From JAWOJF01 sp046481785 (GTDB lineage: Bacteria; Bacteroidota; Ignavibacteria; Ignavibacteriales; Ignavibacteriaceae): DNA of 24,856 nt. A model generated the notes under the pieces. It was not told the origin of the DNA. It did not search any database and saw only the letters and a program-made list of their open reading frames with translations. Location: positions 1 to 24,856 of the forward strand of contig JAWOJF010000149.1 of assembly GCA_046481785.1 (NCBI GenBank), given 5' to 3'. The stretch's first letter is position 1. Each line of letters starts with the position of its first letter. Positions 1 through 8,949 of the stretch are shown here, in pieces. The position numbers and the translations under genes are program-made.

Positions 1-294
1 GATACGTTCGAGCCAATTTCATTTGACTTGCAGCAAAATTATCCGAATCCGTTTAATCCAACAACTTCAATAAATTTTTCTCTGCCAAGTGAAGGCGATG
101 TATCTCTGGTTATATATAATATTCTTGGTAAAAGAATAAAAACACTTGTTGACGAATACAAGACAGCAGGAAGGTATAATGTTTCCTGGAACGGAAGAGA
201 CGATAATGGTAACAGCGTAAGCTCTGGAATCTATTTCTATTCTTTGCGTTCCAGTGGTCTATCAACAGTTAAAAAAATGATTATGTTAAAGTAA
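1..294 (+). CDS. C-terminal end of a T9SS-secreted protein (5' truncated)
   Basis: The reading frame is open from base 1, so only the last 97 residues of a larger protein are present. They form a type A T9SS sorting domain: a QQNYPNPFNPTT opening, an amphipathic beta stretch containing YNILGKRIKTLV, then SGIYFYSL and a lysine-rich end (KKMIMLK). In known T9SS cargo this domain directs crossing of the outer membrane and attachment or release at the surface. A TTG at 28 could be mistaken for a start, but it lies inside the frame immediately before the sorting motif. The catalytic or binding part lies outside the window, so function is unknown. The gene ends in a strong terminator and is separate from the next cluster. 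A second domain of the same type closes the protein encoded at 15510-18644. Confidence 0.9.
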   Translation, partial: DTFEPISFDLQQNYPNPFNPTTSINFSLPSEGDVSLVIYNILGKRIKTLVDEYKTAGRYNVSWNGRDDNGNSVSSGIYFYSLRSSGLSTVKKMIMLK

Positions 295-301
295 TCCTCC
301 T

Positions 302-339
302 GGGGAACGCCATGTTAGCGGGCGTTCCCCCTTTTTTTT
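302..339 (+). terminator. Rho-independent terminator
   Basis: A perfect 10-bp GC-rich stem (302-311 pairs with 321-330), a 9-base loop, one C, then eight T residues at 332-339. It sits 7 bases after the stop of the truncated T9SS cargo gene and only 36 bases before the start of the TonB receptor gene. It is the clearest terminator in the window. Confidence 0.95.
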
Positions 340-375
340 CATGTTTTCAAGGCAGATTGAATACCAGGAAAGTAT

Positions 376-3051
376 ATGAAAAGAAATTTTTACAGAACCG
401 GTTTTTTACTAATAACATTTCTGTTTAATACAATTACAAATGCCGGTACAACCGGGAAAATAGCGGGTGTTGTACTTGATCAAGCCGGCAAAGAACCCCT
501 TATTGGTGTGAACATTATACTGACGGGAACTACATTAGGGGCAGCCAGCAATCTGGATGGTGAATACTTTATTATTAATATCCCGCCGGGAACTTATGAG
601 GTAAGAGCCTCTTTGGTTGGCTATAATTCAGTAACAATAACGGATGTTAAAATTTCAGTTGATCAAACAACAAAAATTGATTTTGAACTTTCGCAGGAAG
701 CAATAGAATTACAGAATGTTGTTGTTTCTGCCTCACGTTCATTAATTCAGAAAGATCTTACATCAACTGAATCCAAGATCAGCGGGGAAGACATTTCAAT
801 GCTTCCGATTGAAGATATTCAATCGGTAATTAATCTTCAGGCAGGAGTAGTTGACGGGCATTTCCGGGGGGGCAGAATAGGCGAAGTAAAATACCTTATT
901 GACGGCGTTTCCTCCAATGATGTTTTTTCAGGTACGCCTGCCCTTCAGGCTGAAATAAACAGCATTCAGGAAGTCCAGATTTTAACCGGTACTTTTAATG
1001 CTGAATACGGCGAGGCATTATCCGGTGTGGTTAATCAGATAACTAAAATTGCAGGCGATAAATATGAAGCAACATTTTCTGCTTATACAGGTGACTATGT
1101 ATCAGGAAGAAAAGAACTCTTCCAGAATATAGATGACGTTTCACCGCAGCAGTTATATAATGTTCAGGGGAGTCTGAGCGGACCTATTCCATTTTCAGAT
1201 GATCTGCTTAAATTTTTTGTTTCAGGCAGGTATCTTGATGATGAAGGATTTATTTATGGTAAAAGAGTTTTTAACCCTTCCGATTCATCAAATTTTTCAA
1301 ATGATCCGGCTGTAAGACATGTAGGTGCTACCGGCGATGGAAAATATGTATCCATGAACTATAACCGCCGGCTATCATTACAGGGAAAAATTGCACTAAA
1401 GGTAGGTTCAGGCAGGGGGATTGTGCTTAACACTCTGTATTCTGATTCGGAAAGCAAAGATTATGATCACCTCTTTAAGCTTAATCCGGATGGTGATTAT
1501 ACAAGGTTTAACACCAGTATGCTTACAAGCTTAAGTTACACACATGTCTTTAGCAATTCTGTTTTTATGGATATTATGGGATCTATGTTTAACTCTGAGT
1601 ATAAACAATATGTTTATGAAGATCCACTGGATCCAAGGTATGTAAACCCTGATAGAATGAGTGATGTGAGCGGCAGTGCATTTTTAAGCGGCGGAACCCA
1701 GAACTGGCATTTTAATCATGAAACTAAAACTTATTCCGGCAAACTCGATCTTACTGCTCAGTTAAACCAAATTCATCAGCTTAAGACGGGCGTTGAATTT
1801 CAATATCATGATATCAGCTACCGGGATTTTCAGATTATTATTGATGCAACTACCGGGTACAAACCAGGGCTGCCTTCTGAAGGAGCATTTAATTTTAACT
1901 CCTACCAGACTAATCCCTATCAGTTTGCGGCCTACCTGCAGGATAAAATTGAACTTGATTATTTAATAGTTAATATAGGCATGCGTTTTGATTATTTTGA
2001 ACCTGAAGGAAAATATCTGAAGGATCCAAATAATATTGCAGTTCTTGATGACCAAAAACCTCCCTTCCCGGATTCATTATTTGCCGATGCAAGCACAAAG
2101 TACCAGTTAAGCCCCCGCATAGGTATATCTTATCCTATGTCCGATCATGGAGCTATACATATTTCTTACGGGCATTTTTTCCAGGTTCCTCCTTTTGAAT
2201 TCTTATACAAGAATCCAAATTTCAGGATTCCTTTAACAGGAAATTTCCCTGCCACTATTGGTACTTCAATAGGTAATGCCGATTTAAAGCCCCAGCAAAC
2301 TGTTATGTATGAAATAGGTCTGCAACAGGAAATTACTCCTGAGATTGCAGTAAACATAACTGCATATCAAAAAGATATCAGGAATTTACTTGGTACTGAG
2401 ATTCATATTAAAAATGATTTTAAAAAATTCAGTAAGCTTATAAACCGGGATTATGGCTCTGTGAAAGGTATTACATTATCTTTTGAAAAAAGGTTTACAG
2501 GCGGATTGGGTGCCAGCGTAGATTATACATACCAGGTTGCTAAAGGTAACGCTTCAGATCCTAATGATGCATTTGAAAAGGCACAGGCAAATCCACCAAT
2601 TGAAACAAATAAACAACTGGTTTTTTTAAATTGGGATAGAAGACATTCTCTAAACTTTACTTTAACAGGCGGTATACCGGGAAATTTCATTGCAAGCTGT
2701 GTCGGCAGGCTTGGTTCAGGACTTCCATACACACCGGCTGTTCAGAATCAGAGAACCGGACTGGAGAACAGCGATAATAAGCCCGGAATTTTTAATGTTG
2801 ATCTGTATCTTACAAAATATTTACCCTTCTTCAGTCAGAATGTTTCACTATTTCTTAAGGTTTATAATTTATTTGACACTGCCAACGAGCTTGATGTATT
2901 TGGTGATACAGGCAGGGCAGGTTACAGCCTGGAGCTTACCCGCGCGCAGGAAGCGCCTAAAGGTTTAAATACTTTGGAAGAATATTTTACCAGGCCTGAT
3001 TTTTATTCGGCACCCAGGCAAGTTATAATTGGAGTATCATATGGTTTTTAG
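376..3051 (+). CDS. TonB-dependent outer-membrane receptor with N-terminal carboxypeptidase-regulatory-like domain
   Basis: An 891-residue outer-membrane barrel predicted to import a ligand using TonB energy. Residues 1-23 are a signal peptide. Residues about 25-108 are a carboxypeptidase D regulatory-like beta domain (TGKIAGVVLDQ, then SNLDGEYFIINIPPGTY). A plug domain follows at about 120-230, with LIDGVSSNDVF and the typical NAEYGEALSGVVNQ close, and the rest is barrel ending in an aromatic residue (SYGF). The ATG at 376 is preceded by AGGAA at 366-370. The protein resembles SusC-like receptors in its N-terminal domain, but the next gene is not SusD. Context with sugar ABC genes and mannoside enzymes suggests a carbohydrate ligand, which is an inference. 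The gene is first in the cluster and sits just after a terminator. Confidence 0.93.
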   Translation: MKRNFYRTGFLLITFLFNTITNAGTTGKIAGVVLDQAGKEPLIGVNIILTGTTLGAASNLDGEYFIINIPPGTYEVRASLVGYNSVTITDVKISVDQTTKIDFELSQEAIELQNVVVSASRSLIQKDLTSTESKISGEDISMLPIEDIQSVINLQAGVVDGHFRGGRIGEVKYLIDGVSSNDVFSGTPALQAEINSIQEVQILTGTFNAEYGEALSGVVNQITKIAGDKYEATFSAYTGDYVSGRKELFQNIDDVSPQQLYNVQGSLSGPIPFSDDLLKFFVSGRYLDDEGFIYGKRVFNPSDSSNFSNDPAVRHVGATGDGKYVSMNYNRRLSLQGKIALKVGSGRGIVLNTLYSDSESKDYDHLFKLNPDGDYTRFNTSMLTSLSYTHVFSNSVFMDIMGSMFNSEYKQYVYEDPLDPRYVNPDRMSDVSGSAFLSGGTQNWHFNHETKTYSGKLDLTAQLNQIHQLKTGVEFQYHDISYRDFQIIIDATTGYKPGLPSEGAFNFNSYQTNPYQFAAYLQDKIELDYLIVNIGMRFDYFEPEGKYLKDPNNIAVLDDQKPPFPDSLFADASTKYQLSPRIGISYPMSDHGAIHISYGHFFQVPPFEFLYKNPNFRIPLTGNFPATIGTSIGNADLKPQQTVMYEIGLQQEITPEIAVNITAYQKDIRNLLGTEIHIKNDFKKFSKLINRDYGSVKGITLSFEKRFTGGLGASVDYTYQVAKGNASDPNDAFEKAQANPPIETNKQLVFLNWDRRHSLNFTLTGGIPGNFIASCVGRLGSGLPYTPAVQNQRTGLENSDNKPGIFNVDLYLTKYLPFFSQNVSLFLKVYNLFDTANELDVFGDTGRAGYSLELTRAQEAPKGLNTLEEYFTRPDFYSAPRQVIIGVSYGF

Positions 3052-3064
3052 CTTGATGAATATT

Positions 3065-3069
3065 GGAGG
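3065..3069 (+). promoter_or_regulatory. Ribosome binding site GGAGG that fixes a GTG start
   Basis: GGAGG lies four bases before a GTG at 3074. The in-frame ATG codons further upstream (3029, 3041, 3056) lie inside or just after the end of the receptor gene and give an N-terminus that does not begin as a signal peptide. Starting at 3074 gives a short basic region followed by a clean hydrophobic signal sequence. Confidence 0.75.
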
Positions 3070-3073
3070 CATT

Positions 3074-6000
3074 GTGAAAAACATCAACTATAAAAAGAGT
3101 TTAAAATGGGGCTGGTTAATTCTTTTTATTTTAATCCAGCCTAACCTCTTTTCACAGGTGATTGTTGATAAGAATAAGGGAGATCACAATCAAACCAAAA
3201 AAGGGTTTATGGATGGTAATCTTGCTGCTACTGTTTATTATAATTTCGGCGAGATTGCAGATTGGCAAAATGAACCAAGCAGAAGTGGTGTTTGGCCAAG
3301 AGGCACAAATCGTACTTATATAGATGGTGTTGCAATTATTGTGCAGGCTGAAACAAAAGACCCCCGGGGAAATACAATACACCCGCTTGAATCAAATTAT
3401 TATGAGTTCACAAGATATGATCCTTCAACCGGGGTAACATATGGCTGGTGGCCTTTGCCCGGCTATGCAGCGCCCTTTGGTTCCAGTCCGGCAAGAAGTG
3501 ATGACCCTGCTACATGGCCTTCGCATTGGCCTGACAGAACTAATGACTGGGATGGCTCCTGGAATGGATTTTTTGGCAAGGGTGTTCAGAATGCCGATGT
3601 GGAAACATATTTTGTTTTTGATGATAATGAAGACCGGGAGTATATACTAAATAATAATTTTTATCCCGATGCAGATGATCCGGCAAGAGGCGGTTTGGGA
3701 ATGCAGGTTAAAACCCGCGGCTTTCAATGGTCACAGGTGCTTGCAGAGGATGTTATCTTCTGGTATTATGAAATTACCAATATGGGTACCACAGACTATG
3801 ATAAAACTCTTTTTGCTCAATATATAGACTGGGGAATAGGCGGTCATGATAACTCATCCAACAATGCAGGAGATTATAATGAGCTTCTTGATATGTCTTA
3901 TGCCTGGTCTACTGTTCCTTTCGGCAGCCCCGGCAACTGGAGCCCTGTTGGTTTAGCCGGATATGCATTTCTTGAAAGTCCGGGTATTCCTGATGACAAC
4001 AGGGATAATGATAACGATGGTTTAACTGATGAAAAACGTAATAATGCCGCTAACATTTTTATTGAGAGCCCCGATCTTGATCCTTTTCTACGCGATCCCT
4101 TCCAGGATACTCTTGCCTTCAGAAATTTCTATGGCTACTCATGGGTACCTCACTGGGATGCTGATGAAAACGGAAACTGGAAAACATTTTTTGATGTTAA
4201 TGAGAATGGTGTGTGGGATGATGGGGAATCTCTTTATGATGATGTAGGTACTGATGGCATTGGTCCCTTTGATGATGGTTATACCGGGCCTGACCCTGAC
4301 GGGACTGAAGGAAACGGCAGGCCTGATCAGGGAGAGCCGAATTTTGGAATCCTTGATAAAGATGAATCTGATCAGCTTGGCTTAACAGGTTTTGCAATTT
4401 ACCCGGTTCATACATACGAACTTGATGACGATGAAGAAAACTGGCGTGTACTTTCCGCTTTGCCTTCGCCTCACGGACAATCTCTTGTTGGTGCAAATCT
4501 CGCTAATTATTTCTCAAGTTACCTGTTTAGCATGCAGGGAAGAAATACATACTCTGCAATTACAGGTTTACCCCAGGAAACAGGCGAAACAGAGAGATTC
4601 TCAATGGGTCTGATCTTCGGTATAAGTGAGAATGATCTCTTCAGAAGAAAAAGAACTGTTCAGCAAATTTATAACGCAAATTACAGGTTCGCCAAGCCGC
4701 CTGATAAACCAATTGTTAAAGCAATACCCGGTGACAGGAAAGTTACACTTTACTGGGATGACCGTGCTGAGTATACCTTTGATGCCTTCTATCAAAGATA
4801 TAATTTTGAGGGCTACCGGATATACCGCGCAACTGACCCGAATTTTATTGAAAGCAAGATAATTACAGATGCTTATGGTAAGGCAACATTCAGACAACCC
4901 CTTGCTCAATTTGATCTTGCAGATGGTATAACCGGGCTGCATCCTATTGATGTGAACGGTGCTTTATTCCATCTGGGTGATGATACCGGACTTAAACATT
5001 CTTATACCGATACAACTGTTCAGAACGGACAGACTTATTATTACGCTGTTGTTTCTTACGATCAGGGATTTACTTCAACGGATATTGAAGGTAAATTTGA
5101 AGGCATACCACCTTCCGAAACCACAAGCATTCTTAAAACAGATATAAATGGAAATGTTGTAACCGATATAAATACTGCCGTTGTAACACCAAGATCACCT
5201 GCTGCAGGATATATATCTCCGGAGATCACTAATTATCAGGCATCAGGTCCCGGTACAGGTTCGGTTATAATCTCAATTCTGGATCCTGATTCAATAAAGC
5301 CGTTCCACACATACAGGATTGAATTTGAGGATTCAACAAATTTCCATAATAATACCAATCCTTATTACAGGTTAATTGATTATTCAGAAAACGATACTCT
5401 TATTCACTTAAAAAAAATATTATCAATTGAAGAACAGACACTGGTACTTGACGGGTATTCCGTAAATATAAAGAATGATAATGAAGTTGTGGTAGACAGA
5501 GAGAAATCAGGATGGGTAGCCGGTAACAGCAATTATATTGTTCAACTGGGTTTTGATTCACGGTACGCCCCTGCATACAACGGAAGACGTGTGGATTATC
5601 CTGCGGATTTTGAAATTCATTTAACAGAACCGGCTCAGGGGGATTCTTCATTTCCTTCTACACCATTTGGCCAGCCGGATATTTCTAATATTCGCATAAG
5701 AAATATTACAGAAAATATTGAACACTTTCAGTTTATCTTCAGAGATATAAATAATGATAAAATATTTAATGATAGTGATGCCGTGTTTATGGTATTCGGC
5801 GATTCACTGGGAAAACGGGTGGAAAGATATGCAGATGCAAAAGTCGGGTGGTCTGTAACAATTATTAAAGATACAACTCTGCCGGAATCTCAGCAGATAC
5901 CTCCTAAACCCGGTGATGTGTACAGGCTGGCTATAAAGAAGCCCTTCAGAACCGGTGAGTATGTAGAGTTTACCTCAAAAGCCCCAGATATGGACAGGAG

Positions 6001-6328
6001 CAAGGCTGTTTTTGAACTGGATAAAGTAGCAGTTGTACCTAATCCATACACAGGTGCCGCTTCATGGGAGCCTTCAACTACACAGGTGGGAAGAGGTGAA
6101 AGAAGGATATTCTTTATACATCTTCCGGCCCAGTGCTCTATTCGTATATACACATTAAGCGGGAAACTTGTTGATGTAATAGAGCACAATGGTAATACTG
6201 ATGATGGTGAAGAGTCATGGGATCTTACATCGAAAGACGGAATGGATCTGGCTTACGGGATATATGTATTTCATGTTGAAGCTCCCGGTATAGGTGAAAA
6301 GATCGGAAAGTTCGCAATTATAAAATAA
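3074..6328 (+). CDS. Large predicted surface protein with Asp-rich calcium-binding-like region, Fn3-like domain and divergent T9SS-type C-terminus
   Basis: A protein of 1084 residues when started at the GTG at 3074. It has a signal peptide (KKSLKWGWLILFILI, ending LFSQ). The N-terminal half is rich in Trp, Gly and Asp and matches no family I can name. Residues about 310-435 hold acidic repeats such as DNDNDGLTDE and DVNENGVWDDGE, which resemble EF-hand or dockerin-like calcium loops. A fibronectin-III-like module lies at about 543-660 (PGDRKVTLYW, then YYYAVVSYD). The last ~100 residues begin VVPNPYTG and include IRIYTLSGKLVDVI and YGIYVFHVEAPG, a divergent FlgD/T9SS-type sorting domain. It sits between the TonB receptor and a PorV-family gene, so a surface lipid- or receptor-associated capture role like that of SusD is possible, but it shows no SusD sequence features. 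Enzymatic activity cannot be excluded. Confidence 0.75.
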   Translation: MKNINYKKSLKWGWLILFILIQPNLFSQVIVDKNKGDHNQTKKGFMDGNLAATVYYNFGEIADWQNEPSRSGVWPRGTNRTYIDGVAIIVQAETKDPRGNTIHPLESNYYEFTRYDPSTGVTYGWWPLPGYAAPFGSSPARSDDPATWPSHWPDRTNDWDGSWNGFFGKGVQNADVETYFVFDDNEDREYILNNNFYPDADDPARGGLGMQVKTRGFQWSQVLAEDVIFWYYEITNMGTTDYDKTLFAQYIDWGIGGHDNSSNNAGDYNELLDMSYAWSTVPFGSPGNWSPVGLAGYAFLESPGIPDDNRDNDNDGLTDEKRNNAANIFIESPDLDPFLRDPFQDTLAFRNFYGYSWVPHWDADENGNWKTFFDVNENGVWDDGESLYDDVGTDGIGPFDDGYTGPDPDGTEGNGRPDQGEPNFGILDKDESDQLGLTGFAIYPVHTYELDDDEENWRVLSALPSPHGQSLVGANLANYFSSYLFSMQGRNTYSAITGLPQETGETERFSMGLIFGISENDLFRRKRTVQQIYNANYRFAKPPDKPIVKAIPGDRKVTLYWDDRAEYTFDAFYQRYNFEGYRIYRATDPNFIESKIITDAYGKATFRQPLAQFDLADGITGLHPIDVNGALFHLGDDTGLKHSYTDTTVQNGQTYYYAVVSYDQGFTSTDIEGKFEGIPPSETTSILKTDINGNVVTDINTAVVTPRSPAAGYISPEITNYQASGPGTGSVIISILDPDSIKPFHTYRIEFEDSTNFHNNTNPYYRLIDYSENDTLIHLKKILSIEEQTLVLDGYSVNIKNDNEVVVDREKSGWVAGNSNYIVQLGFDSRYAPAYNGRRVDYPADFEIHLTEPAQGDSSFPSTPFGQPDISNIRIRNITENIEHFQFIFRDINNDKIFNDSDAVFMVFGDSLGKRVERYADAKVGWSVTIIKDTTLPESQQIPPKPGDVYRLAIKKPFRTGEYVEFTSKAPDMDRSKAVFELDKVAVVPNPYTGAASWEPSTTQVGRGERRIFFIHLPAQCSIRIYTLSGKLVDVIEHNGNTDDGEESWDLTSKDGMDLAYGIYVFHVEAPGIGEKIGKFAIIK

Positions 6329-6353
6329 TGCTGAAGAAATTTACGAGGCATGT

Positions 6354-7388
6354 ATGTTACACAATTTCTTTAAAGTTTTAATTCTGCTTTTTCTAACGCT
6401 GGTTTTTATTGGGCCGGTAAAGGCTCAAAATGTTTCCAAAACAGGAACAACAGCCGCCAGCTTTCTGGAAATTGCAGTTGGTGCTCCTGCTATGGGTATG
6501 GGCGGAGCCTTTGTCAGTATTGCCAACGATGCTTCATCTCTCCGGTGGAATGTTGCAGGTATTGCAGCTTCTGAAAAATATGAAGCACTTATAACCCATG
6601 CTGACTGGATAGCCGAAACAAATTTTGACTTTGCCGGGTTGGTTTTGCCTTTAGGCAGCTTTGGCACGTTGGGCTTAAGCTTTACTTCTCTTTCAATGGA
6701 AGATATGATGGTAAGGACGGTAGACCAGCCTGAAGGTACCGGTGAATATTTTAGTGCGGGAGATATTGCTGTCGGTATTTCTTATGCAAGGCTTTTAACT
6801 GACAGGTTCTCGATTGGTTTTACAGTTAAGTATATCCAGCAAACAATATGGCACATGAGCTCAACTGCAATTGCTTTTGATGCAGGTACTCTATTCAAAA
6901 CTGATCTGTTTGGTGGGATGGCAATCGGAGCTTCAATTTCAAATTTTGGTACTCCCATGAAACTTGAAGGCAGAGATACGCGTCATTTTATCCGTGTCGA
7001 TGATACAAAGCTTGGTTCTAATGAAAGGATTCCCGTGGAGGTTGAACTCGATTCATGGGAACTTCCACTGACATTCCAGATTGGTGTTTCAACTTTTGCT
7101 CTTAACACGGATAATTATAAACTGCTTGTTGCTGTAGATGCCATTCATCCCAATAATGATTTTGAAAGTGTTAACATTGGCGGAGAGTTTTCATTTATGG
7201 AGTTTATCTCTTTAAGAGGCGGTTATCAGAATCTTTTTCTTGATGACAGCGAAGGGGGGTTAACTTTTGGTGCAGGTGTTAATTCAAAAATGCTTTTTAG
7301 TGATGCTTTTGTGAATTTTGATTATGCATACCGGGACTTTGGCAGACTTCAGAATGTGCATTATTTTTCTGTTGGTGTGAAATTCTAA
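6354..7388 (+). CDS. PorV/PorQ-family outer-membrane beta-barrel protein
   Basis: A 344-residue protein with a signal peptide ending VKAQ at about residue 25, then the hallmark N-terminus of PorV/PorQ (UPF0164) proteins: GTTAASFLEIAVGAPAMGMG followed by AFVSIANDASSLRWN. The remainder is alternating beta strands with a C-terminal aromatic strand (YFSVGVKF), consistent with a FadL-like barrel. In characterised T9SS, PorV shuttles cargo from the translocon to the attachment complex, and PorQ acts with PorZ. GAGG lies just upstream of the ATG at 6354. Its position right after a gene whose product ends in a T9SS-like domain suggests a cargo-specific shuttle or a structural partner of the receptor. 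Which of these is correct cannot be told from sequence alone. Confidence 0.85.
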   Translation: MLHNFFKVLILLFLTLVFIGPVKAQNVSKTGTTAASFLEIAVGAPAMGMGGAFVSIANDASSLRWNVAGIAASEKYEALITHADWIAETNFDFAGLVLPLGSFGTLGLSFTSLSMEDMMVRTVDQPEGTGEYFSAGDIAVGISYARLLTDRFSIGFTVKYIQQTIWHMSSTAIAFDAGTLFKTDLFGGMAIGASISNFGTPMKLEGRDTRHFIRVDDTKLGSNERIPVEVELDSWELPLTFQIGVSTFALNTDNYKLLVAVDAIHPNNDFESVNIGGEFSFMEFISLRGGYQNLFLDDSEGGLTFGAGVNSKMLFSDAFVNFDYAYRDFGRLQNVHYFSVGVKF

Positions 7389-7426
7389 ACATTAGCGTTA
7401 ATGATTGGTAAACACCCGGGATTTAT

Positions 7427-8947
7427 ATGAGTTTTAAAAGATATAGTATACATATAGTTTTTATTTGTTTGACTTTTGCTGTCACATATAGTCTGCAGGC
7501 ACAGGTAAATAAAGATTTATATACCGAAATTAGCTTCGATAAGCAAAAAACTGCCGCTTCGGTTGATTCGATAAAGATTACCGCAGAAGAATTTTATCTC
7601 AGCTATGAGTATGGTCCTGCCTTTGTAAAAAGGAAAAAAGATTCAAGGCTGAACCATATAGATTATATGATTAATGAAAAATTGCTTGCTCTTGATGGCT
7701 ACTCAAGAAGCATAGACACTGTTGAGGAAATATCTTCATTAATAAGTGATTATAAAGGTGATCTTGCATCGGAAGAGTTATTTAAAAATGAAATACTGCC
7801 TGAAATTAAAGTAAGTGATCCTGAAATAGATACCATTATCAGTTATAAACAAACTGAGCTTGAAATCAAATGGCTGTTTGAAAAAGACAAAGAAAAAATT
7901 AAAATTCTTTTTGATGCTTTAAATAACGGGATTTTGTTCGATTCACTTTTTACGCAGCAGCTTGGTGATTCTGTTTTTTTTGATGAGCGGTTTCTAAAAA
8001 CGAACAGGTATCTTCTCTGGCTTAAGAACCCGATACTTGCAGAAATTGTTGATTCCCTTAAGATAGGCGAAGCATCTGTTCCTATTCATGTTGAGGATGG
8101 GTGGTATATAGTTAAAGTTATTAATATTTGGCAAAACGTTGTCACTACTGAAAGTGAATATCAGAAACTCAGGCAGGAAGCAGTAAACGCTGTTTATAAA
8201 AAAAAGATGGATATGCTTTCCGACCAGTATGTAAATGAACTGATGCTTAAAAATAACCCTGTAATAAAACGGGAAGCATTTAATATAGTAAGGTCATATC
8301 TTGGCAAATTGTATTTGAGAGAAGATAAATACGAAGACTGGCAGCTTGAACAAAAGCTTAGTCAATCACTCTCTGAATCCCAGGGGGATATTAACAATTC
8401 AGTACTTATTTCATTAACAGGTAAAAATATAACTATTAAGGATTTTCTTGTATGGTTTAGGAACCGGAGTCAGTATATTAAATTCAATAATAGTGATCTG
8501 AAAAGTTTTTCAATATCCCTTGAAAAAACTATATGGAGAATGGTACGGGATAATCTTCTTGCAGAAACCGCAACGGCACGGGGCTATGGTAAGTCTGAAG
8601 ATGTTATAAAACAATTAACATGGTGGAAAGATAAAATTATTAGCAGTGCCGTAAGGAATGAAGTTGCCAACTCTGTATTGTTGAAAATGAATGAGGTAAG
8701 TGGGAACGAATCAATAAAAACAGATGCTGAACTGCTTAACAGAGAATTCCAGAAAAAGTTTTTGCATAAGATTCTTTCACTAAAGCAAAAATATAAAGTT
8801 GTAATTAATGAAGATATAGTAAATGCTGTCCCCGTATCATCCGAAAATGACCCCCGTGCAATTGAGTTTTATACTGTAAAAAAAGGCGGGCTAATACCCC
8901 GCACTCCTTATCCAACCATCAATAATGAATGGGTTAACTGGGAATAA
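7427..8947 (+). CDS. SurA/PpiC-like periplasmic peptidyl-prolyl isomerase or chaperone
   Basis: A 506-residue exported protein with a signal peptide of about 25 residues ending LQAQ. A SurA-like helical N-terminal part is followed at about residues 145-235 by a divergent parvulin domain: the strand EIKWLF replaces the usual RHIL-type strand, and the domain closes with LKIGEASVPIHVEDGWYIVK. A long helix and a second helical section (about 325-425) with ITIKDFLVWFRN and MVRDNLLAETATARGYG match the second half of SurA-type foldases. Such proteins help outer-membrane barrels and secreted proteins fold in the periplasm. Placement inside a transport cluster directly after three outer-membrane or surface proteins suggests a dedicated foldase. 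The isomerase activity is uncertain because the catalytic strand is weakly conserved. Confidence 0.75.
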   Translation: MSFKRYSIHIVFICLTFAVTYSLQAQVNKDLYTEISFDKQKTAASVDSIKITAEEFYLSYEYGPAFVKRKKDSRLNHIDYMINEKLLALDGYSRSIDTVEEISSLISDYKGDLASEELFKNEILPEIKVSDPEIDTIISYKQTELEIKWLFEKDKEKIKILFDALNNGILFDSLFTQQLGDSVFFDERFLKTNRYLLWLKNPILAEIVDSLKIGEASVPIHVEDGWYIVKVINIWQNVVTTESEYQKLRQEAVNAVYKKKMDMLSDQYVNELMLKNNPVIKREAFNIVRSYLGKLYLREDKYEDWQLEQKLSQSLSESQGDINNSVLISLTGKNITIKDFLVWFRNRSQYIKFNNSDLKSFSISLEKTIWRMVRDNLLAETATARGYGKSEDVIKQLTWWKDKIISSAVRNEVANSVLLKMNEVSGNESIKTDAELLNREFQKKFLHKILSLKQKYKVVINEDIVNAVPVSSENDPRAIEFYTVKKGGLIPRTPYPTINNEWVNWE

Positions 8948-8949
8948 TT

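Noticed and set aside
28..294. Complete small 88-residue gene starting with TTG
   Set aside because: The frame is open back to base 1 and the TTG falls immediately before a T9SS sorting motif, so this is the tail of a longer gene.
3029..3073. Upstream ATG starts for the large surface protein overlapping the receptor gene
   Set aside because: They lie inside or just after the receptor frame and give an N-terminus that spoils the signal peptide. The GTG at 3074 has a GGAGG four bases upstream.
4197..4496. Reverse-strand open frame in the Asp-rich region
   Set aside because: It is His/Gln-rich and is the expected shadow of the Asp codon-rich + strand gene, with no ribosome binding site or family resemblance.
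3074..6328. SusD-like lipoprotein
   Set aside because: There is no lipobox and no tetratricopeptide-like helical pattern. The protein is mostly beta and acidic loops, with a sorting-type C-terminus.
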